Positions 55,959 through 64,000 of a stretch of 64,000 bases of DNA are shown piece by piece. Both the position numbers and the translations under genes were made by a program. How positions within the stretch are numbered: the first letter of the stretch is position 1; each line of letters begins with the position of its first letter. The stretch comes from Anaplasma capra (GTDB taxonomy: Bacteria > Pseudomonadota > Alphaproteobacteria > Rickettsiales > Anaplasmataceae), in contig NZ_JAOTBG010000003.1 of NCBI RefSeq assembly GCF_025628805.1, positions 1 to 64,000 on the forward strand, in the 5' to 3' direction. The notes under the pieces were generated by a model. That model was not told where the DNA came from. It did not search any database and was given only the letters and a program-made list of their open reading frames with translations.

Positions 55959-57293
55959 CTAATTAACTCCAGAAACCACCAGGGTATCGAACCTCAAAGT
56001 TGGGGCGTTCACAGATCTTAAAAACAGCAAATCGTTTGCCACACGCATGTCTGCGAACATTTCTAACAGATTTCCAGCAACCGTTATGCCGTGCACTGGG
56101 TGCGTGATTTTGCCATTTTCGATCATAAACCCAAAGGCTCCCTGGCTATAATCACCCGTAGCCAAATTAACTCCAGATCCAAAAATGTCAGTTACATATA
56201 CACCAATCCTAATATCCGACATTAACTCTTCAGGAGAAATATCGGTACCCTGCACGTAAAAATTGCTAACATCGGGACTGACCGATGCGTTGCTACGCCT
56301 CACAGCGCTTCCCGTAGTCTGCAACCCTAGCTGCTTTGCTGTGCGCATGTCTAACAACCAGCTCTTCAGTACTCCATTCTCCACAACGTTATTCCTGCGG
56401 CTATCGATTCCTTCTCCGTCAAATGGTCTTGAAGAGAGCCCTTTTTGCATCAAGGGATCATCGATTATATTAACGCTGTCACGAAAGACGCTACAATTCA
56501 TGCTATTGGCGAGGAACGACGTTTTGTCAGCTATAGAATCCCCACTAATCGCGGTTGCAAAACTCCTCAACAAGGAAGATGCCACACGATTTTCAAACAG
56601 CACAGGAACCTTGCAAGTCTTTAGCTCTCGGGCATCAAGCCTTCTGAGCGCCCTAGCAGCGGCGTCTGCGCCCAAAACTTTAGGTATCTCCAAATCAGCA
56701 AAGAAATTCTTTGCCGAAAAGCTATAATCCGCCTCCATTTTCCCGTTAAAAGAGGATACAACAGAAACGGAGGTGGAAAACCGAGACCTCTTGTATGAGC
56801 CCCTAAATCCGTTGGAAGTCGCGAGCACTATATCGCTTTTTGAGTGGGAAAAGGACGCGCCTTCAGAATTGACTATTTTGCTATCGTAAGAAAGCGCAGC
56901 TTCCTCGATGTCGGTAAGCATTTTAGAAATATTTGCAACTTCAACTACAAGATCATCAAATAGCATCATACCGCTGACATCCTTGCTGTATTCACCGTCT
57001 ACATCACTTATTGAAATGTATGGATCTTCCGGTACAGACGACGCTATGGAAATTGCAGCATCTATTAAATCAGAGACTTTACTCAGGTCATTAAAAGAAA
57101 CGCAAGAGTATCGCTTGTTATCAATTATAATTCTTATGCCAACTTGGCAATTCCGCGAATGAAGAGTTTCCTCAGGTTTTAACAAACGCTGCGAAACCAC
57201 GGTGGACTCATCAACGCAGGCAATCACTTCCCACGCCACACCCCTTGACTTTACAGCACTGATGACTCTATCGGCAATATCATGGGTATTCAA
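55959..57293 (-). CDS. pmbA: TldD/PmbA family metalloprotease
   Basis: A 444-aa PmbA (TldE)-type protein. It shows the conserved S-x-S-D-I-V-L-A-T-S-N-G-F-R-G region, LEIPKVLGADAAARALRRLDAREL, DIIDDPLMQKGLSSRPFDGEG, KSWLLDMRTAKQLG and GVYVTDIFGSGVNLATGDYSQGAFGFMIENGKITHPVHG near the C terminus, all highly characteristic. TldD and PmbA form heterodimers that cleave peptides. The TldD partner is not in this window. It is followed nine bases upstream on the same strand by folE. Confidence 0.94.
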   Translation of the reverse strand: MNTHDIADRVISAVKSRGVAWEVIACVDESTVVSQRLLKPEETLHSRNCQVGIRIIIDNKRYSCVSFNDLSKVSDLIDAAISIASSVPEDPYISISDVDGEYSKDVSGMMLFDDLVVEVANISKMLTDIEEAALSYDSKIVNSEGASFSHSKSDIVLATSNGFRGSYKRSRFSTSVSVVSSFNGKMEADYSFSAKNFFADLEIPKVLGADAAARALRRLDARELKTCKVPVLFENRVASSLLRSFATAISGDSIADKTSFLANSMNCSVFRDSVNIIDDPLMQKGLSSRPFDGEGIDSRRNNVVENGVLKSWLLDMRTAKQLGLQTTGSAVRRSNASVSPDVSNFYVQGTDISPEELMSDIRIGVYVTDIFGSGVNLATGDYSQGAFGFMIENGKITHPVHGITVAGNLLEMFADMRVANDLLFLRSVNAPTLRFDTLVVSGVN

Positions 57294-57302
57294 ACCATAC
57301 TC

Positions 57303-57896
57303 CTACGAAAACTTGTGCCCTACTCTGCAAAAAAACTCGCTGCGTACACTACGATCATCCTGAAACATACCCAGCATGCAACTAGTCTGCAATCTGAAGT
57401 CGCGCTCAATCACCCTTCCAGAACATTGAAAACACCAGTGTCCGGCCTCCATAAGCACAGCAACGCCAAGGGGATTTAAAAGGCTGTTCAAAAAATGTGC
57501 AACTTGAACAGCTAAGCGCTCCTGCAGTTGTAGGCGCTTAGCAAAAATGTCTACTATCTTAACCATCGCACCGACTCCCAACACGGTAGCTCTAGGTATG
57601 TATGCAACGTCAGCAGTTCCAGTAATTGGAACCATATGGTGCTCACAACTGGAAGAAAAGCTCACTCCCTTGAAGAGTATCATGTCGCAGTAGCCTTCAT
57701 TCGCAAGAAGAGAACTGCTGAAGTCAGATGACTCGAGCTTGTATCCGCTGAAGGACTCCTTGTACGCGTTTAAAGCCCTTTTAGGCGTAGAGGCCAGACC
57801 ACCCCTGTCCGGAGAATCACCAATCCACCTTATTAGAGTCTTAATCGCCTCCTCAGCGTCTCCATCAGAGGGTCTATCAATAGGATCCTTGCGCAT
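57303..57896 (-). CDS. folE: GTP cyclohydrolase I
   Basis: FolE opens the guanine ring of GTP to give dihydroneopterin triphosphate, the first step of folate synthesis. The 197-aa protein shows R-G-G-L-x-x-T-P-K-R, the zinc and catalytic site FSSSCEHHMVPITGTADVAYIPRATVLG and the helix AKRLQLQERLAVQVAHFL. The late GHWCFQCSGRVIERD region has Ser-Gly where most FolE proteins have Arg-Gly. It lies 9 bases before pmbA and 5 bases after atpG, so the three form a unit. Confidence 0.94.
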   Translation of the reverse strand: MRKDPIDRPSDGDAEEAIKTLIRWIGDSPDRGGLASTPKRALNAYKESFSGYKLESSDFSSSLLANEGYCDMILFKGVSFSSSCEHHMVPITGTADVAYIPRATVLGVGAMVKIVDIFAKRLQLQERLAVQVAHFLNSLLNPLGVAVLMEAGHWCFQCSGRVIERDFRLQTSCMLGMFQDDRSVRSEFFCRVGHKFS

Positions 57897-57901
57897 ATAC
57901 C

Positions 57902-58768
57902 CTAGCCCAGAGCCTCACACCCACTGACAACTTCTATCAAATCAGTAGTAATAGAGGCCTGTCTCGAGCGGTTATAATCTAATAGAAGGCGATCTAGCAT
58001 GCTTTTTGTATTGGAGTTGGCGGATTCCATGGCAACCATGCGACAACAATGTTCACAGGTCAGGCTATCGCATAGGGCTAAATACAACCTCCCTATGCAG
58101 TGACTCAAGCACAGTTTTCTGCGCACAGACGCAAGATCTGGGTCGTAGCTACACGTCACTTTATCTTCACTGACAACACCGAAATCCCTAGAATCCTCAG
58201 AGCTGCTTATTACCAAAACATCCTCCATTACCGGTTCTTGCCGCGAGAAGCTATGAAACTTGCTATAAAGCGCAACCACCCTGCTGTAGGATGCGAGATC
58301 CACACTCAAACCGTACAGCATACTCTTAAAATTCAAAAAACCGAGACCCTTGGGCTGAGGCACTACCCCAATGACCTCACCAAAAGCTTCTAAGTATCCC
58401 TTACCTACTGACTCGCACGCCTTTGTCCCCACAAACAGGAAATGCAATTTCTCCTGTGCGTTACTAGAAGCTACGGAAGCAAGATACTCACGCAGAGCCC
58501 TTGCGATTAGGTGATTAAAGCCCCCACAAAGACCTCTATCAGACGAAAACACCACCAACAAAACCCCGGAGGATGCCTCTCCGGTACCAACCAGGCATCC
58601 ATGCTCAGTAGCTTCTCTATCCACCCTATCGCAATAGTCCCGTGCGCGGGCAACACCCTCTTTGGCAATGCGAAACTTAGATGCAGAAATCATCTGCATG
58701 ACTCTGGTTGTCTTCTGTATGGACTTTACACTCTTTATTCTCGAAGAAAGGGCCTTGAGATTGGCCAT
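57902..58768 (-). CDS. atpG: ATP synthase gamma subunit
   Basis: The gamma subunit is the central stalk of the F1 motor. It shows the N-terminal LKALSSRIKSVKSIQKTTRVMQMISASKF, the GLCGGFN motif in SSDRGLCGGFNH, and the C-terminal EHCCRMVAMESANSNTKSMLDRLLLDYNRSRQASITTDLIEVVSGCEAL. The frame is open from 58780; the ATG at 58768, giving 288 residues, starts directly at the family N terminus. The other atp genes are elsewhere. It leads into folE and pmbA. Confidence 0.97.
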   Translation of the reverse strand: MANLKALSSRIKSVKSIQKTTRVMQMISASKFRIAKEGVARARDYCDRVDREATEHGCLVGTGEASSGVLLVVFSSDRGLCGGFNHLIARALREYLASVASSNAQEKLHFLFVGTKACESVGKGYLEAFGEVIGVVPQPKGLGFLNFKSMLYGLSVDLASYSRVVALYSKFHSFSRQEPVMEDVLVISSSEDSRDFGVVSEDKVTCSYDPDLASVRRKLCLSHCIGRLYLALCDSLTCEHCCRMVAMESANSNTKSMLDRLLLDYNRSRQASITTDLIEVVSGCEALG

Positions 58769-59076
58769 AAGCACACCCAACTATTACGCTACGAGTATAT
58801 TATCTTTTGGTGTTTGCACAAGCTCTAAAAGCAATGCCAAGAAGGAATGGTATAGAATCTAAAAACCCACGGTGCAACGTTCCTTCACAAAAATGCGCTC
58901 GATGTGGTTACTAGTTTATGCTGCACAATTATCATCGCATATTCTGGTTTAGTGGTGGGAAGTTATGTACTATCCGCCTAAGTACGCCCTTTAGTCTTAC
59001 TTGCTTATGCTCAAAATTTGAACTTGACATCTATGTCTGTTGAGGGATACTTGAGCTTATCCTTTGCTCGCTCCAG
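58769..59076. other. Divergent spacer between atpG and nuoD
   Basis: About 308 bases. Apart from the nuoD promoter (listed separately) I see no gene and no tRNA. The atpG promoter on the minus strand must lie here; AT-rich TATAATATA-like bases near 58790-58805 are candidates. Confidence 0.45.
59024..59051 (+). promoter_or_regulatory. Predicted sigma-70 promoter of nuoD-nuoE-dnaQ
   Basis: TTGACA at 59024-59029 is a full match to the consensus. After 16 bases GATACT at 59046-59051 matches four of six bases of the -10 box. The start of transcription would be near 59058, 20 bases before the nuoD ATG. A short leader is typical of such units. Confidence 0.55.
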
Positions 59077-60264
59077 ATGTCTGATTTCCGCAGCGGCCAG
59101 ATTAAGCCAATGACCATAAATTTCGGTCCGCAGCATCCCGCAGCCCATGGAGTCATGCGCCTGGTGTTGGAAATGAGCGGCGAGATTATAGAACGGATAG
59201 ACCCGCATATAGGCTTGTTGCACAGGGGCACTGAGAAGCTCATAGAGTACAAAACTTACCTTCAGGCACTTCCGTACTTTGATCGTCTAGATTATGTCTC
59301 CCCGATGTCTCAAGAACATGCATACTCCCTGTGTGTGGAAAGGCTGCTGCAGTGCACTGTTCCACCTAGAGCAAAGTACATAAGGGTAATCTTCTGCGAG
59401 CTTACGCGAATCTTGAATCACTTGCTGAATGTCTCTAGCCAAGCACTTGATACAGGCGCTATGACACCACTTTTGTGGATGTTCGAAGAAAGAGAGAAGA
59501 TACTCTCCTTCTATGAGAGGGCTTCTGGAGCCAGATTTCACGCAGCATATATAAGGCCCGGAGGGGTGGTGGCAGACGTACCGGATAATCTATTGGAAGA
59601 TATATACGCGTTTACAGAAAGCTTTCCTAAATTACTAGATGATGTGGACGGTTTACTGACGGAAAACAACATATGGAAGCAGCGCAATGTTGATATCGGC
59701 GTAGTGTCAAAGTCGCAGGCCATTGATTGGGGGTTCTCAGGGCCAATGCTCAGGGCATGTGGCGTACCATGGGACTTAAGAAAGAGCCAGCCGTATGAAA
59801 TATACGAAACCCTAGATTTTAAAATCCCCGTGGGTAACAATGGGGATTGTTATGACAGATATTTGGTGCGCATGGCTGAAATGCGCGAATCTATATCAAT
59901 AGTCAAGCAATGCCTAGACGGTATACCCGATGGTCCTGTGAAGACTGACGATCGCAAGATCTCACCACCAAGAAGAGAGGAATTAAAATACTCCATGGAA
60001 GCGCTCATCCACCATTTTAAGTTATTTTCCGAGGGTTATAAGGTTCCTGAGGGTGAGGCATACGTGGCAGTGGAAGCTCCCAAAGGCGAATTTGGAGTCT
60101 ACATAGTATCAGATGGAACTAATAGACCTTACAGGTGTAGAATAAGGGCGCCGGGCTTTGCCCACCTACAAGCGATAGATGCAATGGCCAGAGGGCATAT
60201 GCTTGCGGATCTAACTGCGATCATAGGTTCGTTGGATATAGTGTTTGGGGAAATAGATAGGTAG
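59077..60264 (+). CDS. nuoD: NADH-quinone oxidoreductase subunit D
   Basis: NuoD is part of the quinone-binding module of complex I, on the cytoplasmic side. It shows the family start [62 protein letters not shown] and the C-terminal DIVFGEIDR. The 395-residue length is normal. It is five bases from nuoE and is separated from the rest of complex I, which is scattered in this lineage. Confidence 0.97.
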   Translation: MSDFRSGQIKPMTINFGPQHPAAHGVMRLVLEMSGEIIERIDPHIGLLHRGTEKLIEYKTYLQALPYFDRLDYVSPMSQEHAYSLCVERLLQCTVPPRAKYIRVIFCELTRILNHLLNVSSQALDTGAMTPLLWMFEEREKILSFYERASGARFHAAYIRPGGVVADVPDNLLEDIYAFTESFPKLLDDVDGLLTENNIWKQRNVDIGVVSKSQAIDWGFSGPMLRACGVPWDLRKSQPYEIYETLDFKIPVGNNGDCYDRYLVRMAEMRESISIVKQCLDGIPDGPVKTDDRKISPPRREELKYSMEALIHHFKLFSEGYKVPEGEAYVAVEAPKGEFGVYIVSDGTNRPYRCRIRAPGFAHLQAIDAMARGHMLADLTAIIGSLDIVFGEIDR

Positions 60265-60269
60265 AGTTC

Positions 60270-60779
60270 ATGGATCAGAGCGCGGAGAAGTTCGAATTTA
60301 CGGATAGTAATTTGGAGGAAGCTCGCAAGTATATTAGTTATTACCCAGAGGACAAGAAATCTAGCGCAGTCATGCCACTTTTGCACATCGTACAGAACCA
60401 AGCCGGGGGTTTCATACCGCAGTCTGCCATAGGCTATATAGCGGATCTTCTAAGCATGAGGCCAGTGCATGTACGTGAGGTCGTTGAGTTTTACTCTATG
60501 TATAACACCGCTCCAGTTGGAAAGTATTTAGTGCAAGTCTGCCGTACGACTCCATGCTGGCTGTGTGGTGGAAGCGATGTGTTGAGCGCGTGCAAGAGCG
60601 TGCTAGGAGTTGGTGTGGGTGAGAGTACCAAGGACAACCTTTTTACCCTCAGAGAAGTTGAATGTCTGGGAGCCTGTGTTAACGCTCCAGTAGTGCAGAT
60701 TAATGATGACTACTATGAAAAATTGGATTCCGCAAAGATACAGAAAATTTTGCACGAGCTAAAACAAAGTGAGAAGTAG
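60270..60779 (+). CDS. nuoE: NADH-quinone oxidoreductase subunit E
   Basis: NuoE carries a 2Fe-2S cluster (N1a) in the NADH-oxidising arm of complex I. The 169-aa protein has the typical N-terminal helices (YYPEDKKSSAVMPLLHIVQNQAGG) and the four cluster cysteines in CRTTPCWLCGG and ECLGACVNAP. It ends 11 bases inside the start of dnaQ, so translation of the two is likely coupled. Confidence 0.95.
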   Translation: MDQSAEKFEFTDSNLEEARKYISYYPEDKKSSAVMPLLHIVQNQAGGFIPQSAIGYIADLLSMRPVHVREVVEFYSMYNTAPVGKYLVQVCRTTPCWLCGGSDVLSACKSVLGVGVGESTKDNLFTLREVECLGACVNAPVVQINDDYYEKLDSAKIQKILHELKQSEK

Positions 60780-61473
60780 AGAGATAGTTTTAGATACAGA
60801 AACCACAGGTTTAGATGCAGCTAGTGGTGACAGGATAGTAGAAATCGGCTGCGTGGAACTCATAGACTCAGTGATGACCGGGCAGGTTTTTCATGAATAC
60901 ATTAATCCGGAGCGCGTTATTCCCATTGCAGCAACAAAAATCCACGGCATTACCAACGATATGGTCAAGGATATGCCGAGATTTGCTGAAGTAGCAGATA
61001 AGTTTTTCAACTTTGTTCGGGATAGCGTGCTGGTAATACATAATGCCGGGTTTGACCTCAAGTTCATTGAAATGGAAATGGAGCGCATTGGTGGAACAAA
61101 AAAGCTGAATAACCCCGTAGTGGACACACTGGAGGTGGCGCGTAGAAAGTTTCCCGGCATGCCTGCTAGCCTGGACGCCCTGTGCAAGAGGTTTGATATT
61201 TCCACGAGTAGTCGCAAATTCCATGGAGCACTGAAAGATGCGACCTTATTGGCACGGGTTTATGTTGAACTGTGTGGTGGTATACAAAGAGCTCTAAACT
61301 TCACAAATGAAGAGTCAAATCAAGAATCAACAGTGGGGCTTTGGCGCTCATCTAAACCTGTGCGAAGGGCTCCACGTACATTTACGATCAGTGATTTAGA
61401 GCGCAAATTGCACATGGAGTCCATAAGCAAGGTAAAAAATCCTATATGGAACATGTATCTAAAAAGCGAATAG
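60769..61473 (+). CDS. dnaQ: DNA polymerase III epsilon subunit (proofreading 3'-5' exonuclease)
   Basis: DnaQ removes mispaired bases behind the replicative polymerase. The 234-aa protein starts at a GTG that overlaps nuoE by 11 bases. The DEDDh set is complete: VLDTETTGLD (Asp, Glu), HNAGFDLKFIE (Asp), and HGALKDATLLA with the catalytic His and final Asp. The C-terminal tail is basic (FTISDLERKLHMESISK), where the polymerase-binding segment usually lies. It is the third gene of the nuoD unit. Confidence 0.95.
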   Translation: MRSREIVLDTETTGLDAASGDRIVEIGCVELIDSVMTGQVFHEYINPERVIPIAATKIHGITNDMVKDMPRFAEVADKFFNFVRDSVLVIHNAGFDLKFIEMEMERIGGTKKLNNPVVDTLEVARRKFPGMPASLDALCKRFDISTSSRKFHGALKDATLLARVYVELCGGIQRALNFTNEESNQESTVGLWRSSKPVRRAPRTFTISDLERKLHMESISKVKNPIWNMYLKSE

Positions 61474-61491
61474 TAGCGGTGCTGCATTCCC

Positions 61492-63042
61492 TCATACCGA
61501 GTTTTCGTCGTTTCCGCAGCGATAGCTAGAAAAACCCACAGCCTCTGCCACATGATCTTCAATTATCGCTTCTTGCGCGGCCAAATCCGCAATGGTTCTG
61601 GCGACCTTTAAGATCTTTGAGATATCTCTATTAGATAGATTACCATCCTCGAGGACTCGCATTAAAAGCTTTTTTGCCGCTTTATTCATACTACGTACTA
61701 TGAACTTCTCAATCTCGCTGGCACCCAATACTGCATTGTGCTTTCTGTTATGATTGTACCTTTCCCCCTGCAGATACCTGGCCTTAACAACCCTTGCTTT
61801 CATTGATGCAGAATTTGCAGAGCTATCATAAACCTTTTGTGCAAACACGCTTACATTTTCTACTTCTACTTTAATATCTATCCTACTCATAATCGGCCCA
61901 GAAATCTTACTCTGATATTCTGCGCCACATCTAGGTGCCCTAGCGCATCTTCTGTTTAAATCATTTAAATATCCGCATCTACATGGATTCATTGCAGCTA
62001 CAAGCTGAAAGTTGGCTGGATAGGTGATATGAGCGTTGACCCGTGATATAACAACTTGCCTATCTTCCATGGGTTGCCTAAGAGATTCTAAAACCGATCG
62101 AGAAAATTCGGGTAACTCGTCCAGAAATAGCACACCATTATGAGCCAAAGTGATTTCTCCGGGTAGAGCTTGCCTTCCTCCTCCAATCACTGAGGCCAGT
62201 GAGGCAGAACTGTGTGGCTCACGGAATGGTCTAGAGGTCACAAGATGGCGCATACCTTTTTGTGTTATGCTAGAAATGACATTTATCTCTATCACCTCTT
62301 GCGTATCTAAATCTGGAAGTATTCCTATTAACCTCTTAGCTATCATCGATTTACCCGAGCCAGGAGGGCCGATCATCAAAATGTTATGACCTCCAGCAGC
62401 GGCTATTTCCATAGCGCGTTTTACAACAGAATGCCCGCGCACATCTTGCATATCGGGAAGGACTTGGGTTCCACTTCCTCCGGGTGCCTGTACCGGAGAG
62501 TTTGAGTGCTGCAAAGATTTATCTGCTCCTTCAACACCGTTGAGATAGTCCACAAGTGGTAGGAGATGCTTTGGCCCCAACACGGGGACATCGTAAATTA
62601 GCTGAGCCTCCGTTGTATTCGCATATGGGCATATCACTCCCTTACATAGATTTTTTGCGTTTACTACGGCAGCTAAAACTCCGGATACAGGAGTAATTCT
62701 GCCGTCTAAAGCCAGTTCACCAAGTACGATATACGCCTCGAGACCTTCTGGCTTCTTCACCATCCCAGTGGCGACTAATATCCCAAGTGCAATTGGCAAA
62801 TCGTAGTGGCTACCTTCCTTAGAAAAACCCGCTGGCGACAGGTTAACGGTAATCCTTTTTGGAGGAAGTGAGATCTGTATTGAGGATAACGCGGCTCTAA
62901 TTCTTTCTCGAGATTCCGCCACAACCTTGTCAGGCATTCCTACAATGTTGAATGCTGGAAGACCATTAGCCACATGTACTTGCACCACAACATCTACTGT
63001 ACACACTCCAATAAACGCCACTGTGTGTACATCAGCAAACAT
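61492..63042 (-). CDS. comM: ComM/YifB family Mg-chelatase-like ATPase
   Basis: A 516-aa AAA+ protein of the YifB/ComM family. The N-terminal domain has VHVANGLPAFNIVGMPDKVVAESRERIRAALSS and the middle the ATPase: Walker A MIGPPGSGKSMIAKRL, VISSITQKGM, REPHSSASLASVIGGG, Walker B VLFLDELPEFSRSVLESLRQP, sensor AAMNPCRCGY, and a C-terminal SNRDISKILKVARTIADL lid. ComM is a helicase for branch migration in natural transformation. Whether this cell takes up DNA is not shown. It is convergent with dnaQ. Confidence 0.94.
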   Translation of the reverse strand: MFADVHTVAFIGVCTVDVVVQVHVANGLPAFNIVGMPDKVVAESRERIRAALSSIQISLPPKRITVNLSPAGFSKEGSHYDLPIALGILVATGMVKKPEGLEAYIVLGELALDGRITPVSGVLAAVVNAKNLCKGVICPYANTTEAQLIYDVPVLGPKHLLPLVDYLNGVEGADKSLQHSNSPVQAPGGSGTQVLPDMQDVRGHSVVKRAMEIAAAGGHNILMIGPPGSGKSMIAKRLIGILPDLDTQEVIEINVISSITQKGMRHLVTSRPFREPHSSASLASVIGGGRQALPGEITLAHNGVLFLDELPEFSRSVLESLRQPMEDRQVVISRVNAHITYPANFQLVAAMNPCRCGYLNDLNRRCARAPRCGAEYQSKISGPIMSRIDIKVEVENVSVFAQKVYDSSANSASMKARVVKARYLQGERYNHNRKHNAVLGASEIEKFIVRSMNKAAKKLLMRVLEDGNLSNRDISKILKVARTIADLAAQEAIIEDHVAEAVGFSSYRCGNDENSV

Positions 63043-63433
63043 TGCGATAAAGACCTATCGGGACCACCATTTTAACAAAAGTACCTTAAGTTACCAGAAA
63101 AATATTAATATGTTAAGCACTTGCATCGTCGCCACGAACAACGCAATACAGGGGCTAGAGGGGGAGCCCAGCTGCCTCTTCGATTGTGATTATGAGTCAA
63201 TGGACCAAGACTTCCCCTTCTTATCGATATTAAAGCCCCAGCTACGACTACACCTCCACACACGTATTCGTATATATCAACTGCTTTTTACTATATGCAA
63301 ATATGAAAATATTTTTACTACTCTCGTTAAATAATTACACTCTCTAAAATTGTTAGTAGATTTCTGTATGAATAAACATTTAGACTCATCCTCAGTGTTT
63401 TACAGTCTTACCTTTTTGTCGAGAGTACTCCTT
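63043..63433. other. Divergent spacer between comM and the edge barrel gene
   Basis: About 390 bases. The frame at 63109-63334 was examined and not called: it lacks any family pattern. AT-rich bases near 63320-63400 probably include the promoter of the barrel gene. If the barrel starts at the upstream ATG (63368), the spacer is shorter. Confidence 0.4.
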
Positions 63434-64000
63434 ATGAAACCCTATATATCAAGATACACACGGCTCTTTTGTTTTGCCGCACTCATTACCGCAGCACTAC
63501 CAGGAACATCCGCACTTGCAATGGAAACAATAGAAAAACCTACAACCGCTGATCTAGGCATACGCCTAGGCATGTACCATGAAGGGGATAGACTTCCATT
63601 GCGATCCAAAAGCAGTGACGAAACCTTGCCAAATACAAAAAACTACAGCGCTCTGGCTGGAGTGAGGTATGTGGTAACGACAAAGAAAGTCGGTAACCTC
63701 TCCGCAGAGATTGGATATGTATACCGCTCCGAACAACTTTTGCAGAGCTACAGCTTTGTAGAGATGAAAAAGCGCATAGAAAGCTCTGCATCTTTATACG
63801 CAGAGGCACGTTGGGGCACTAAAGGATTGCTATTGGTCCCCAACTTGGAATTCAGCTTAGGCGCCAACGTTGGAGGTGAAAAGGTTGAGCAGGGCACTGT
63901 TCCCGTGCGCTTCATGGGTGGTTTTACGTACAAAGTTGGTGGTATAACTAGTGTATATACCGGCCTCCAATACGTAATGCATATGAATGTCAAATCACCT
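63434..64000 (+). CDS. Outer-membrane beta-barrel protein, cut by the right edge
   Basis: The frame is open to the window end (189 residues seen from the ATG at 63434; an upstream in-frame ATG at 63368 would add 22). A signal peptide is clear: RYTRLFCFAALITAALPGTSALA. The mature part alternates short strands: DLGIRLGMYHEG, YSALAGVRYVV, LSAEIGYVYR, SLYAEARWGT, LEFSLGANVGG, VRFMGGFTYK, GITSVYTGLQY. This is typical of small barrel surface proteins of Anaplasma. It lacks cysteines and may be a member of the Msp2/Omp superfamily, but I cannot name the gene. Confidence 0.8.
   Translation, partial: MKPYISRYTRLFCFAALITAALPGTSALAMETIEKPTTADLGIRLGMYHEGDRLPLRSKSSDETLPNTKNYSALAGVRYVVTTKKVGNLSAEIGYVYRSEQLLQSYSFVEMKKRIESSASLYAEARWGTKGLLLVPNLEFSLGANVGGEKVEQGTVPVRFMGGFTYKVGGITSVYTGLQYVMHMNVKSP

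Noticed and set aside
63109-63334. Possible short plus-strand gene beside comM
   Set aside because: No family pattern, mixed Cys/His/Leu content and no upstream signal.

Overview
The window is chromosomal DNA of an obligate intracellular alphaproteobacterium of the genus Anaplasma, most like A. marginale, A. centrale or A. ovis. This rests on gene content and order (scattered nuo genes, putA, ubiG, TAXI-type binding protein, no rRNA operon), on very large lineage-specific membrane proteins, on small outer-membrane barrels, and on a G+C content that looks close to one half by eye. Species assignment is inference; no database was searched.

Layout. 1-1.1 kb: an edge fragment of nuoI, then a four-helix membrane protein. 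1.8-13.4 kb: three adjacent large paralogous proteins (about 2300, 620 and 709 aa) built from five copies of one module. 13.3-23.5 kb: metabolic and housekeeping genes: thiL, a YihY/BrkB protein, bioA, tRNA-Ser, dciA-like, rsmA, then tRNA-Thr-tpiA-TAXI protein-tsaD behind a near-consensus promoter, an RDD protein, folB and mdh. 23.5-26.7 kb: a rearrangement node where ubiG, rpiB and a small orf lie between two perfect 317-bp inverted repeats, with an exact 335-bp copy of part of tsaD inside. 26.5-30.4 kb: a phage or gene-transfer-agent remnant (terminase, tail tube, DUF3168, head-tail connector, two unknowns). 30.8-46.5 kb: putA, fabG, a pseudogene, tRNA-Met, a six-helix membrane protein, rlpA, xthA, a barrel protein, rpmJ, ftsB, tRNA-Ile, rpmA-rplU, eno-obgE, ftsL-rsmH, a frameshifted small gene and 5-formyl-THF cyclo-ligase. 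46.6-54.5 kb: a second group of lineage-specific large proteins with an N-terminal double transmembrane hairpin. 54.9-63 kb: ferredoxin-NADP reductase, pmbA, folE, atpG (minus) and nuoD-nuoE-dnaQ (plus), then comM. The right edge cuts an outer-membrane barrel gene.

How the genes work together. Cofactor genes are frequent: thiL (thiamine), bioA (biotin), folE, folB and 5-formyl-THF cyclo-ligase (folate), ubiG (ubiquinone). Energy comes from proline (putA), the TCA cycle (mdh), complex I (nuoD, nuoE) and ATP synthase (atpG). Lower glycolysis or gluconeogenesis (tpiA, eno) and rpiB make precursors. Division genes (ftsB, ftsL, rsmH, rlpA) are scattered.

The main unexplained content is the set of large hypothetical proteins at 1.8-13.4 kb and 46.7-54.5 kb. 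Most combine a paired hydrophobic hairpin near the N terminus with a long soluble part, a layout reminiscent of chlamydial inclusion-membrane proteins. The first cluster carries a recurring three-motif module. A role at the host interface is a hypothesis only.
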